Shown here: piece after piece, positions 45,769 through 56,180 of the stretch | How the letters are laid out: each line of letters begins with the position of its first letter | Numbering within the stretch: position 1 is the first letter of the stretch | Assembly: GCA_023525975.1 (NCBI GenBank) | Contig: CM042030.1 | Location: forward strand, 23,492,350-23,556,349 | From: Smallanthus sonchifolius | Lineage: Eukaryota; Streptophyta; Magnoliopsida; Asterales; Asteraceae | Length of the DNA stretch: 64,000 nt | Reading direction: 5' to 3' | The notes under the pieces: generated by a model | The model's database searches: none | The model's input: only the letters and a program-made list of their open reading frames with translations | What the model was told of the DNA's origin: nothing | Translations under genes and position numbers: made by a program

Positions 45769-47120
45769 GACCTATCGAAACTACCATAGTTTCGATATGC
45801 CCACGATCTGAAGCTAAGATTACGCCTAAGTTACCTATCGAAACTACCAAGTTTTGACTTAAGCAACCTATCGAAACTACCAAGTTTTGATATATACAAA
45901 TCCATCGAAACTACTAGATTCAAGCGTAGTAATGTCTAGTGTCATCTAGGAGCACTACCTTACGTGTATGACTTTATTATACAGATCGTGAGTGACATTA
46001 GTGACGCTCAGTAGCCAGCTAAGTGTATTTAAGAAACTACTCATCAGGTGAGTTCTATGTGCCCCCTTCTATGTTATGTGCAAATCATTTTAAATGTTTT
46101 GGGGCTGAAGTGTATACACTAAATGATTAAATGTTATAAATGTCAATGTGATCATACGTATATATATAAATACTTATATATGAAAATGAATTATGAATAA
46201 AGAAAGAAGCGTATGATTTTAAAGAATGAATGAAAGAAGGACATAACGTAAAAGAATGAAATCTTGGTTTATATTGCATGTTATGAATGAATGTAAACGT
46301 TATAAACCCTTCTATGACAACGGCTACTTCTGTAGACAGACGACCACGTGACTATTTTGCAACCGGGATAAAAACGTTCCTTCGCAAGCTAGGACGTATG
46401 AAAGGTATTAATGGACGGTCGAAGCAAATGCCTTAACTAAAGTAGAACGGTTGCATACATAATGGTCGCGTGGGAAACGGATGCCCTAGGGCAGACGGAC
46501 AAAATGACGGACTACGACGGTAGGACGGTTTAAGAGCGGACGGACAAAGGTTGCAGGACGGATTAATGAATGACGGACGGTTTTCTAGAGCCGGACGGTA
46601 ATGAAATGGGCTACGACGGTAGTTCTGACAGCGATGTCTTCGTGACATTCGCGACAAGTATGAAGGGTTGATCTCCCTTAAGATTACGGCCAATAAGTGT
46701 TCTCTCAAAAAGAGAGTATGTATGTACATATGTATATACCCTCAATGAATGTTATGTGAGAACAGTAAAGTAAAGAATATTTAAAAGTATGAATATATAT
46801 ATACATTATATTCATGATAAGGTAAATATTATGTATGATTGTCTTTAAACTAGAACTCACCAGCGTTAGCTGACTTTTAGTATACATTTCAGGTAAAGGA
46901 AGAAAAGGTCGTGCGGTGGCGTAAAGGTTACCCGACACAAGACTGACATCCCACTTTAATATGTGTTAAGACTTCCGCTGTCAAGTTATGTTATATTATG
47001 TAATTGAATGACGAATGATTTGTAATTGAATGATGAATGTCATTAATTTAAGTTCAGTATTTATGACTATGTTTATGAGTAAATCCAACAAGTGAGGTTA
47101 CCCGGGGAAGGGGCCTTACA
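45155..47120 (+). mobile_element. 3' LTR of copy C (1966 bp)
   Basis: TGTAACATCCC to GGGGCCTTACA. It has the donor-like GT at 45451, six palindromes (45670-45920), a (TA)n run near 45728-45765, the uninterrupted site corresponding to the copy B insertion near 46180, the CAGC-GTTA-GCTG module (46861-46872) and the acceptor-like AG at 46891-46892. Confidence 0.94.
45670..45920. repeat. Array of 6 palindromes plus (TA)n, C 3' LTR
   Basis: Six ATCGAAACTA/TAGTTTCGAT-type units, with a TA dinucleotide run of about 38 bp between units 2 and 3. The 5' LTR has eight units and a shorter TA run, so the array changed after insertion. Confidence 0.9.
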
Positions 47121-47125
47121 CCATT

Positions 47126-49160
47126 CATGTGTTATGTTGAAGGATACATATTCGTGAAGTTATATGATCATGTGTGACTTACCTGGCAAGACCCGAGGTA
47201 GTGTCCTATGATTCAAGAAGACATACGAACGATTATCATCAACATATGAATGTGAAAGGTGTTACTAAAAATATATGATTATTGGTAAAATTGTGATATA
47301 TATGTGTTGATGTACGGTTTTGGTTAAATCATGGAAATGTTCTAGGAATTAAAGATTACTATCCTAATATGAACATTTGATATATGTACATGGAACATAT
47401 GAAGAGATTCGGTTAAAAATAAATAATCACATGACATCGTGGAACATAAGTGAATATATTTTAAGTTACAAAAATAATATTTATTTTTGGTACACTTAAT
47501 AAGTCACCAATAGGGAAACATATTATTTTCTCGGAAAATATGTAAGCGTCTAGACTGGAATAATAATCACCAACGAGTCGTAAATAAAAACACTATTTTT
47601 ACTAAACAAAGGCGTACTTAACGGGATTCGTTAAGTCGGATGAACAACTTACGTATAAGACGGGTAGTCTTAACACATTAGTACCCTTGTGTGATTAGGG
47701 TACGGATAGACAGGAACTCTTAGCGCACTGTTATTTGCTAGGATTTCATCAGACACAAGGTGAGTTCACGGCCCCCTTTCGCTTTTTAATGTTTTGTAAA
47801 CTGCGGGGGAGAAACATACTTACTGGTTATGTTTTGAAAACATGAAATACAATTGCTTATACGTTTGACAATATGAACATTCTGGTTTAACTCTTTGTGA
47901 GTTCACTAACCCTTTTTTCTAAGTTTTTGAAATATTTTGGGGTGGAAACATACTTGTAAAGAATTTTCGTATGTAAAGGAATGAACTAATGATCTGACCG
48001 TATGTGTGTATTGAGGGAAAAATAAAGCGCTTAAAGTCCTCGGAATAAATTAGTAACCATTAACTATGGACTTAGCCCGGGATTTTATGGATAGTACTAT
48101 TGGGGTGACGCCTCCGGTCATGGTTAGTCTCGCTAATCAGGGGTCCAAATGGCCGAATGACCGCATAATGTCTTAACTCGCAGAAAGGCGAGGGGAGGCA
48201 CAGAAAGTTGGGGTTTGGTTACGGTCTCGTACATTACATACTGTTTTGTACTCCTTGCAAGTTTACAAATGGGGTCAATTGATCGGATTAGTATTCGGAT
48301 TCATTGGTAATACATACAAAGAGTTTTGATCGGAAAATGATCATGTTTAAACATTGGATTTATGACGGTAAAGTCATGGGAATGTTTTCCAAGGAAAACT
48401 ACTTATTTTATGACGGTTAAGTCATGGACATGTTTTCAAAGGAAAACTACATATTTTATGACGGTTAAGTCATGGACATTTTTTCATAGGAAAACTACAT
48501 ATTTTATGACGGTTAAGTCAAGGACATGTTTTCAAAGGAAAACTACATATTTTATGACGGTTAAGTCATTGACATGTTTTCAAAGGAAAACTACTTATTT
48601 TATGACGTTAAGTCATGGACATGTTTTTCAAAGGAAAACTACTTATTTCATGATGGTAAAGTCATGGGCATGTTTTCAAAGGAAAACTACTTATTTTATG
48701 ACGGTAAAGTCATGGGCATGTTTTCAAAGGAAAAACTACTTATTTTATGATGGTAAAGTCATGGACATGTTTTCAAAGGAAAACTACTTATTTTATGACG
48801 ATTAAGTCATGTATACGTTTTCGGGGAAAACTAACTGTACTAAATGAATAAACTCTGTGAACTCACCAACCTTTGTGTTGACACTTTCAAGTATGTTTCT
48901 CAGGTAACCTTTAGCCATGGAGCGGTTGGAATAGGCTAGCTATAATTGGATAAATTCCTACTAGCAGGAAGGACATAGATTATCCGGTCTCAAGTCTGTC
49001 GTTGATCTAGAAGAACTTAGATCATTGTACTACTTAGTCTTAGTATTTGTGTATGTATTCAAGTCTTAGAAATTGCTATTACAGCTTCCGCTATCATGTA
49101 ATGAACCAATTGTTGCAACCTGTATTTATTTATTAAGTAAATAAATTTGGGGGTGTGACA
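47126..49160 (+). mobile_element. H 5' LTR, final part
   Basis: Continuation of the H LTR after copy C and its TSD. It shares AAGGTGAGTTCACGGCCCC (47758) with other LTRs of the window. It carries the 48-bp array at 48360-48810, the ACTCAC-CAAC-CTTTGT-GTTG-AC module (48861-48882) and the acceptor-like TTTCTCAG ending at 48903. The LTR ends GGGGGTGTGACA at 49160. Confidence 0.85.
48360..48812. repeat. 48-bp minisatellite, about 9 units, H LTR
   Basis: Units of TATGACGGTTAAGTCATGG, ACATGTTTTCAAAGG and AAAACTACNTATTT. Because 48 is divisible by three, the array stays open for 147 codons as a 16-residue repeat (MTVKSW-type). No start context or promoter supports a real protein. Confidence 0.92.
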
Positions 49161-49163
49161 GAT

Positions 49164-49175
49164 TGGTATCAGAGC
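49164..49175 (+). other. Primer binding site, element H
   Basis: TGGTATCAGAGC three bases after the H 5' LTR end at 49160. Confidence 0.9.
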
Positions 49176-52040
49176 AATGGTTTTAGCGAATTAGGTTTCC
49201 TTAGTGATACCTAGGCTCTAACCGGACTCATTTAGGGACCAAGATTTCTAAGACTTGCATCACACTAAGAACACCCAAGACTTGAGTATAGGATTTCCAA
49301 CCGTTGCCGAACAATTTGTGTAGACTATTAGTGTATGGAGTTACACTAGGGTATCATTAGCTACACTAATACATAACACAATTACATGGCACGTGTAACG
49401 AACACTTAAACATACAACAATGTGGACATAATAGACACTAGAAACATTCCTCGACAAAGTGTCATTATTCGGATTACGAGTCAAGGATAACAGGTACTCA
49501 GCACTCCGCAACATTAGAAGATCAAGTTACAAGCTGAGCTTGGGCGATGACGGCTGCAATCGTTAATTACCGATCTTGGTATCATAACAGGCTGAACTCG
49601 TACCAGAATCTGTACCTATACCTGCATGACACCTACAACTACTCCAGCCGTGGGGGAAGTTTCTTTCTGACATGTGTGCGGTATAAATACTCTCCTTAAT
49701 AAGTTGTCGGATCGGATGACAAGACTTTCGCCATGAGATGTGGCAGACGGGATTGCCCGGACCGAAGGGAATCCAAGGTGGATAAGCAGGACTAAACGAG
49801 GGAGAACTCCATGGGTCAGGAGACCCAGACATTCATCAGGATCATGTGTATCCATACGTACATACATACCTGGAGCATGAGTTGCTCGACACTAATTTGA
49901 GGATCTCTGCCCTACACATAGTGCCTGACTTCCCTACACATTTTATTCATGAGAGACACTGGTGGTGCCTCTCTACCGTTAACCTCATCCAGCAACAGCC
50001 AGATTCGGCAGACTCATGGGTATTGGTACTCATAATCAAGAGTAATCCGATAGAACAATACACACTCCTACACAAGTGTGCAAACACGACCTAATGATCA
50101 TTTCAAATCCTTTTAACTAAAAGTTGGGGATAGAAGGAACACTACAGGGATCATGCAAAGTAAATTATCATTACGGGTGCACACGTAATCATGATTTACA
50201 GTGTATGGGAACTTTAGTGAGTCTTGCTTTCCAAGGTAATGATCAACCCATGTTCTCAGTCACTTGATTAAGGATTGGATCTTAACAAATCGGACTTCTC
50301 AAATAGGTGTCCAAAAAGTATTCTCCTAGTTTGGGAGGAACGAGAGAAATTCAAATTGAATCCAACCAATCCGTGGTGAATCCTGAACGGCGAAGGATTT
50401 CGCACATTCATTCTTTGAGATTCTACTTGTCAAGATGGCTTCAAATTGAGCATTACCACAACCCACAATTACAATAATTGCAAAATTATTGTGGGAGATT
50501 ATAGCGTAATCTCGGGATCTATCGTACAATTTAGTCTCACAGTTACTTGAAAGTTACTTCAGGAGTGCTATGCACTAGCTCCGGTAATGGGGCAGAAAAT
50601 CTTTCTGACCCGCATACACACAACACCTATGGGGTGTTGTGGAAGCTCGACATGAGACAAGTAGGCAATCTGACAATTTATAATATTGGTCAAACAGGGT
50701 TGCTCTCGCAATCATTGACATTCAGCACACCTTTAAGTCCGACTATTCCTCTCGGTGATGAATAAGCCGTGATTTATTCACAAGCGAATGCCAAAGAAAC
50801 CTAGGTGAGGACTAATGACTATTGTCGCACTAACCGAAAAACGACATACAAAACTTTTGAAGGATTCCCAAATGCGTAATTTCTTGCTAATCTCATTAGC
50901 TCTCGATATGCATAAGGGACGTAAGCATGAGTTGTTCACTATAGACCACTGTCCATAAAGATTCGAGAAGGATAGTTTGATACCCTTTGTACCCGCACTT
51001 TCCAAAGATCATCTTGTTGAATGGATCCCAGATTTCAGCCTAGAGGAGAGGCGTTATCACATCTTTCGCTCCTAATTTTCTATAATTAGGAAGCTCTAGA
51101 TCATCTATTGTTAAGAAATGACCTCTTAACGCAGGCTCAGTAAGAATATAAAGTTTTTGATAACACTCATTACCTCAATTTTATCCTTGTGCTAAGGATT
51201 TTGAGGCTATAACCTATATGAGTGGAATATGTAACGGTAAGTCACCAAAGCACCATTCAAACACTAAGGAAGTGCATACACACTGTATGACTAATAGTTG
51301 GCTATCAACCCTTGCTGCCAACTTAATGTGTTGACAAGCCCATAGCCCATTTTGGGGAAGCACTAATTCGATGAGACCATACTCACAGTATCACTGTTCA
51401 TTTCCTCACCTAGACGATATGTGAATATTCCAAACAAACATAGAACTTTGTATGGCTTACATACTTCGAGAGTATGGTCGTCAAGCCATGAGTTTACATA
51501 TCAAGACGTTACAACCCAAAGGCTGGTCTGCCTCAGAAAGGTGGTACAAGGAAAGGGTAAAGTGGTGATCAGACTCGAACTTTGCTAGTGAGAGCACACA
51601 AGGAATCTTGAAATATTAAATCAATTATGACCCATTTTAATGGAAGATCCTAGATAACACGAAACCTGAAATAAGAATAAAGTTTTAGTCCGAGAAAATG
51701 CTTTCGAAAAGCATAAGCGGGACAAACATAATGATTCGTTTTCATATTGTGTCATTATTACTCAATCTTCAACTAAAGCCCGAACACCTCGTCGAGTAAA
51801 TATTTTCTAAGATCTATAGGGATCTGGCTATTGTGCATCATAGTGCGTAGATGAATAGAGGGTATGTGTCAGCATACACTCAAAGGTTCTCAGGCACCAT
51901 TTCTTTCATCATCAGGAATGAGTATCAAATAACCCTACCATATTGAGGGTAATCAAATAAAGGGGTTCTTGCACGTTTAATATCGTTAGTCGGAGAAGTA
52001 TTCGCTTTTCTTTCGAATACCGACTATCAAGTAAATGGAA
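49176..52040 (+). other. H leader and unassigned internal region
   Basis: There is no recognisable gag, protease or RT in about 2.9 kb. The first kilobase corresponds in position, and weakly in sequence, to the K leader. A 16-bp stem with loop GGTGCACA lies at 50160-50199. Scattered short frames (49563-50094, 50326-51005) have no family similarity that I can recognise. Either gag-pol has decayed or been deleted, or this lineage carries extra non-coding sequence. Confidence 0.5.
50160..50199 (+). other. Strong hairpin with GTGCAC loop, H leader
   Basis: A 16-nt left arm (50160-50175) pairs with 50184-50199 with one C-C mismatch and one U-G pair. The 8-nt loop GGTGCACA contains the self-complementary hexamer GTGCAC. 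It lies about 1.0 kb after the PBS. Homologous hairpins are at 62212-62249 (K) and 18665-18690. Confidence 0.75.
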
Positions 52041-53394
52041 TCAAACAATTGAAGCCTAAGTTAGATGATACAGATAGAATTTGGGTACCAGGTATCGGTA
52101 GCCTATGTGGGAGGTTATGGATGAAGTCCATAATCCCAAGTACTCCGTTCATCCAGAATCAAATAAAACGTATAAGGATCCCGAGGAACTCCATTATGTG
52201 GCAAAACATGAAAGGAGAAACTGCTATCTATGTTGGGAGATACCCAATAGTGAAAGCAGAATGTTAGGAATCACCTAAGTGAACACAAAAACCGCAGATT
52301 CCTCAATGGAAATGGGAGGAGAATTCCATAGATTTCATTACAAATCTACCCAGAACATCTAGCGACTATGATACTATATGGGTAATCATCAGTCATTTGA
52401 CGAAATCCGCTCACTCCCTACCAATCAAGGAGACAAATAAAAGTAGGAAGCGTGCAAGGCTAAATATTAAGGAAATTGAGGCTAGGCATGGTATGCCAGT
52501 TTCCATTTTCTCTAATAGGGACAGTTGATTCATGTCAAGAATCTGGCGGTCTATACAAGAAGCCTTGGGCGCACGCCTTGACATGAGCACTGCATATCAT
52601 CCCCAGATGAATGGTCAAGGTAAAAGGACCATCCAAACTTTAAAAGATGTGCTCCGTGCGTGTGAAATCGATTTCAGAGGAAATATGGATACTCACCGCC
52701 GTTGGCTGAGTTTTCATACAATAACGGTTACCACACCAGCATCAAAGTCGCTCCGTTTGAGGCTTTGTACGGTCGAAAATGTCGTTCACCGCTATGTTGG
52801 GTGGAAGTTGGCGACAAGCATTTAACCGGCCCTGAGGTTATTCAGGAGACTACTGACAAGATCTTCAAGATCAAGGATCGTCTGAAGGCCGCTCGTGACA
52901 GATAAAAGAGTTACGCGGATAACAGACGAAGACCATTAGAATTCCAAGTTGGATACCGCGTCATGTTGAAGGTCTCACCTTGGAAAGGAGTTGCTAGATT
53001 TGGCAACCGTGGAATGCTTAACCCTAGGTACGTAGGACCATTTGAAATATTGGCTAGGGTTAGCCCTGTAGCATACAAGCTCAAGTTTCCACAAGAACTA
53101 AGCAACGTACATGATACATTTCATGTGTCAAATCTCAAGAAGTGCTTATCAGACGAGTCATTAAATATACCGCCTGATGAGATTCACATAGATGACAAGT
53201 TGCACTTCGTTGAGGAACCGATTGAAGTCACAGATTGGAAGGTTCAGAGAACAAGGCGCAGCCGTGTTAAGCTGGTCAAGGTACGTTGGAATTCAAAGCG
53301 TGGCCCCGAGTATACGTGGGAGCGGGAAGATAAAAAGAAATCCAAGTACCCGTCCTTGTTTACAAACACCCCAAGGCAGAATGACAAGAACTGA
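52041..53394 (+). pseudogene. pol: Element H pol remnant: integrase and chromodomain-like tail
   Basis: Degenerate integrase with DRIWVPG, NMKGETAIYVG, WKWEENSIDFITNLPRT and LTKSAHSLPIKET, then GARLDMSTAYHPQ, FEALYGRKCRSPLCWVEVGD and YADNRRRPLEFQ. The tail ends KVRWNSKRGPEYTWERED and TPRQNDKN. The SDRD position has become SNRD, the GQSER Glu is Lys, TGA and TAA stops occur near 52527 and 52903, and a frameshift lies near 52690. The stop TGA at 53392-53394 overlaps the pre-PPT hairpin. It is closest in the window to copy F. It is long dead, and no RT or RNase H is identifiable upstream. Confidence 0.88.
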
Positions 53395-53429
53395 ATTTCG
53401 GGACGAAATTCTCTTTAACATGGGGAGAA
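53393..53429 (+). other. Pre-PPT hairpin and polypurine tract of element H
   Basis: GAATTTCG, loop GGA, CGAAATTC (53393-53411), then ACATGGGGAGAA before the LTR at 53430. The hairpin starts within the pol stop codon as in A, B and F. Confidence 0.8.
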
Positions 53430-53692
53430 TGTGACGCCCAGCATTTCAGGTCAATATCTATATTTCATAAATACACGTTCATAGTATATATTTCTTGAAG
53501 GTTCATTTTGACTAAGTAAAGTCAAGGAGTCTAGCAAAGGGATTTATTTCATGTTTAGTAATTTTTAAGAATTACTAGAAAAGTAAACAGTTATAACCCA
53601 CAAGATACGGTCGTTGGTGATTAAAAAGAATGTTATTCCAGAAAAGTCTAGTGACACGTTTGAGTATAAAAACATAAATATTGGTGACTAAA
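53430..53692 (+). mobile_element. H 3' LTR, truncated to 263 bp
   Basis: Nearly identical to 19901-20155 and continues through the uninterrupted LINE target (AAACATAAATATTGG then TGACTAAA). It stops at ACTAAA, where element K begins. Confidence 0.93.
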
Positions 53693-54930
53693 GTGCACGC
53701 AACCGAAGGTGACTGTGTTTGTATGCCTCCTGCCAGGTCTATCAACTCTGGCACTTGTGAGTAGGCTAACATTTCACTCGTTCGATATCCAATCGAGTTA
53801 GCGCGACTAACGCGGGTGGGATTTGTCAAACCCAGTAGTACTACTAAACATTACCTCGCTAAGATCCATATTAACGGTTCGAAATAAGATGAGGACTTTC
53901 TGTGATAGCATGTTACGCTTAGTCTCAACAGTGATATCATATAAAGTACCATAATCAAATAGTTGCGTCATGTTTTCTCCCCTGACGGGAAAAATAATAT
54001 TTGCTTGCGTACCTGTTTCTCCCCCACGGGGAAAACAAGTAAAAGTATGATAGTTGGTGTTTCATGTTTGTTTCTTCCTCAACAGGAAAACAAGTAAAAT
54101 ACGTTTGTGTGTAAGCATGTTTCTCCCCCAATAGTAAAACAGGTAAAAAAAAGGGGCCGTGAAACTCACCTGCGTTGCGTAGTAGGTAGTATCACACAAG
54201 TATGAGATTTAGAACCTCAAGTGTTAGCCTGCACGACTTATGTATGCCCTAGAATCATAAACACATAAGTTAGGGATACACTGAGATTTGTGACGACGAC
54301 ACGGAAGGTTAGAACGTCTTAACGTATTCTAAGGATCAATGAGTAGACGAACGTGTCTACAGGAATATAGGGTTTCTTAATATAATTATTAAGATAAATA
54401 CGTTTTGTGTCGAAGGTTTCTTAATTACGAATATAATAATAATTAAATATATCCGTGCGTTTGTACTATTCAATAATGGTTTAGGAAAATAATATAATTA
54501 ATATATTATTTTTGAACTCATATAAAATATACGATAATCATTTACATGACAAAAATAATAAATATATTATTTTTATTCGAGGATATAAACGTGAGTAATA
54601 ATATAAACATTTATATTATTAATTTGTTCGAAACGTTACACGAGGTAAATAAACGAGGCGAAATAATATAAAAATATATATTATTTAATAATAGAAGTCA
54701 TGAGTTGAAAATAATATAAACATATTATTTTATTTGAATTCGTGGTTTTGAAAATAGTATAAATATATTATTTTAAAAGTGAGAATAATATAAATTTTAG
54801 GTTATAAAACCAAACCCGAGCCTACGGGTGATTTTCGAGTTCAAAACATTTTATTATATTAATATAATAATAGTGGGTTAGTTTTTATAAAAAAATAGTG
54901 CTTAAAAATCGATTTAAAAACAAAATGGGG

Positions 54931-55000
54931 GTTGGAGGACTCGAACCCGGGTCTCCTCCCCCAAGCAACAACACCTTAACCAGTCCCACCCGCTAGGGCT
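54931..55000 (-). other. tRNA-like or SINE-head-like stretch in K 3' LTR
   Basis: The minus strand contains a B-box match GGTTCGAGTCC (54947-54937). About 35 nt upstream is an A-box-like GGGACTGGTTAAGG (54987-54974), the spacing expected in tRNAs. The flanking CCCGGGTTCGAGTCCTCC can pair partly as a T arm. The 3' CCA and an intact cloverleaf are not evident, so this is a tRNA-derived relic at most. Confidence 0.35.
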
Positions 55001-56050
55001 TCGCATCTAAACCCGGATTCAATTTCTTTTAATACGCAAGTACCTTGTGATCCTCTTCCCTAGTAAAACGAAACCAAAACCAGTCCCATAACCCCTCCTT
55101 TCGATCGTGACAAGACAAGAATTCATGGGGCTTTTGTTCAACAGTCAATTACGAGTCAATAGGTGTAATTAATTGCAAAAATCGTTGAGTTTAAGATGTT
55201 TTAATTCCTGATTAAGAACCCGAAAAACCCTAGGTTTGATCAAGAATTCATTTGAACAAATTCGACGATAAAAGAAGTTGTAATCATAGGGCTTTTAATA
55301 AAAATTGCATTGCGAATCTAACCGTATAAATTAATTGGATTGAGATCTGGTCTAGGGTGTAGTTCGATTAAACCGAATTCGTGATGAACCCTAGAATCGG
55401 TTCATTACCAATTTGATGTTATATGACTGCATTATCAAAGGGCTTTTGATTCTAGATTTAAATCGAAACTGAGGAGGTGTTTCATTACCAAAATGGGGAT
55501 CCAATTGATGGTGCTCGACTAGAACCGAGTTCCGACTTCGCGTGCTTGATCTCTGGTGACTCCGGCCTCGTCTCTGATTATATTGGGATGTGCAAAAGAC
55601 TCAGAGGAGTGCGACTAGAGTTTGCAGGTGTTTGATTGTGAGGATCCTGATCGAATTGATCGAATTTGTGAGCATTGAGGATGACGTCGACGGTTACGGG
55701 TTTTAGGTTATAAATGGGATTAATTCGCGATAATGATTGTGTTAATTGATTCAATGATGTCGCAGCTGATATTTACATCCATTTCGGTTAGGAATTCGAA
55801 CGAATTTCGGATATATCTCGTGAATTTGAGTTAAGAACCATCACAGTTTGACTTTTAAAAGTCAACTGAAGCAAAACCAAATGATTTTGACTTTTCAGGT
55901 CAACAGATTTGGTTTTACATATTTCCATGATTAGCCCCTGTAGTTTAAGATTAAACATTGGCCGGAATGGTCCCTGAGGTTCAAGATTGAGTTAACAGGA
56001 TTACTAGATAACTGGATTTGGATTAACGGAACTAACGGAAAATTGACGGA

Positions 56051-56133
56051 TGTCACATCATCCCCTAGTTGAAAGAATTTTCGTCCCAAAAATTAAAATA
56101 AAATAAATAAATAAAAAGTTCTGGGGTGTCACA
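56051..56133. repeat. 76-bp tandem duplication across K PPT/LTR junction
   Basis: TGTCACATCATCCCCTAGTT followed by GAAGAATTTTCG occurs at 56051 and again at 56127, each with a hairpin-like ATTTTCG...AAAAT. The LTR start, PPT and hairpin are therefore present twice. Confidence 0.8.
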
Positions 56134-56151
56134 TCATCCCCTAGTTGGAAG

Positions 56152-56170
56152 AATTTTCGTTCCGAAAATT
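56152..56170 (-). other. Pre-PPT hairpin of element K
   Basis: AATTTTCG, 3-nt loop, CGAAAATT: a perfect 8-bp stem. Here the pol stop TAA (56183-56181) is about 11 nt upstream of the stem, unlike in A, B, F and H. Confidence 0.75.
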
Positions 56171-56180
56171 AAATAGTACC

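Larger units (their letters stand above)
29169..47120 (+). mobile_element. Ty3/Gypsy retrotransposon copy C, carrying copy B
   Basis: A structurally complete WKHRKG-lineage element. The 5' LTR is 29169-30244 plus 39248-40205, PBS 40209-40220, gag-pol 40560 to about 45120 and 3' LTR 45155-47120. TSD CCATT is at 29164-29168 and 47121-47125. Copy B is inserted in the 5' LTR, and the empty position is visible in the 3' LTR near 46180. C itself sits in the H 5' LTR. Confidence 0.95.
19901..53692 (+). mobile_element. Ty3/Gypsy retrotransposon H, split by nested insertions
   Basis: The 5' LTR pieces are 19901-20155, 28094-29168 and 47126-49160 (about 3.37 kb in total). PBS is at 49164-49175, a degenerate internal region spans 49176-53394, hairpin and PPT are at 53393-53429, and the 3' LTR starts at 53430 but breaks off at 53692. 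The 5' LTR contains a LINE (20156-28076) and copy C (29169-47120). The same LTR position without the LINE is visible at 53660-53692. It belongs to the RWNSKR lineage by its integrase/chromodomain remnants and is the oldest host element on this side of the window. Confidence 0.88.
53687..56133 (-). mobile_element. K 3' LTR, 3' end missing
   Basis: The minus-strand start is either 56133 (TGTGACACCCCAG) or 56057 (TGTGACATCCGTC), because the junction is tandemly duplicated. It runs left to the fusion with H at 53687-53692 and lacks about 430 bp at its 3' end relative to the 5' LTR. AT-rich at 54400-54900, with a tRNA-like stretch at 54931-55000. No coding region. Confidence 0.8.
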
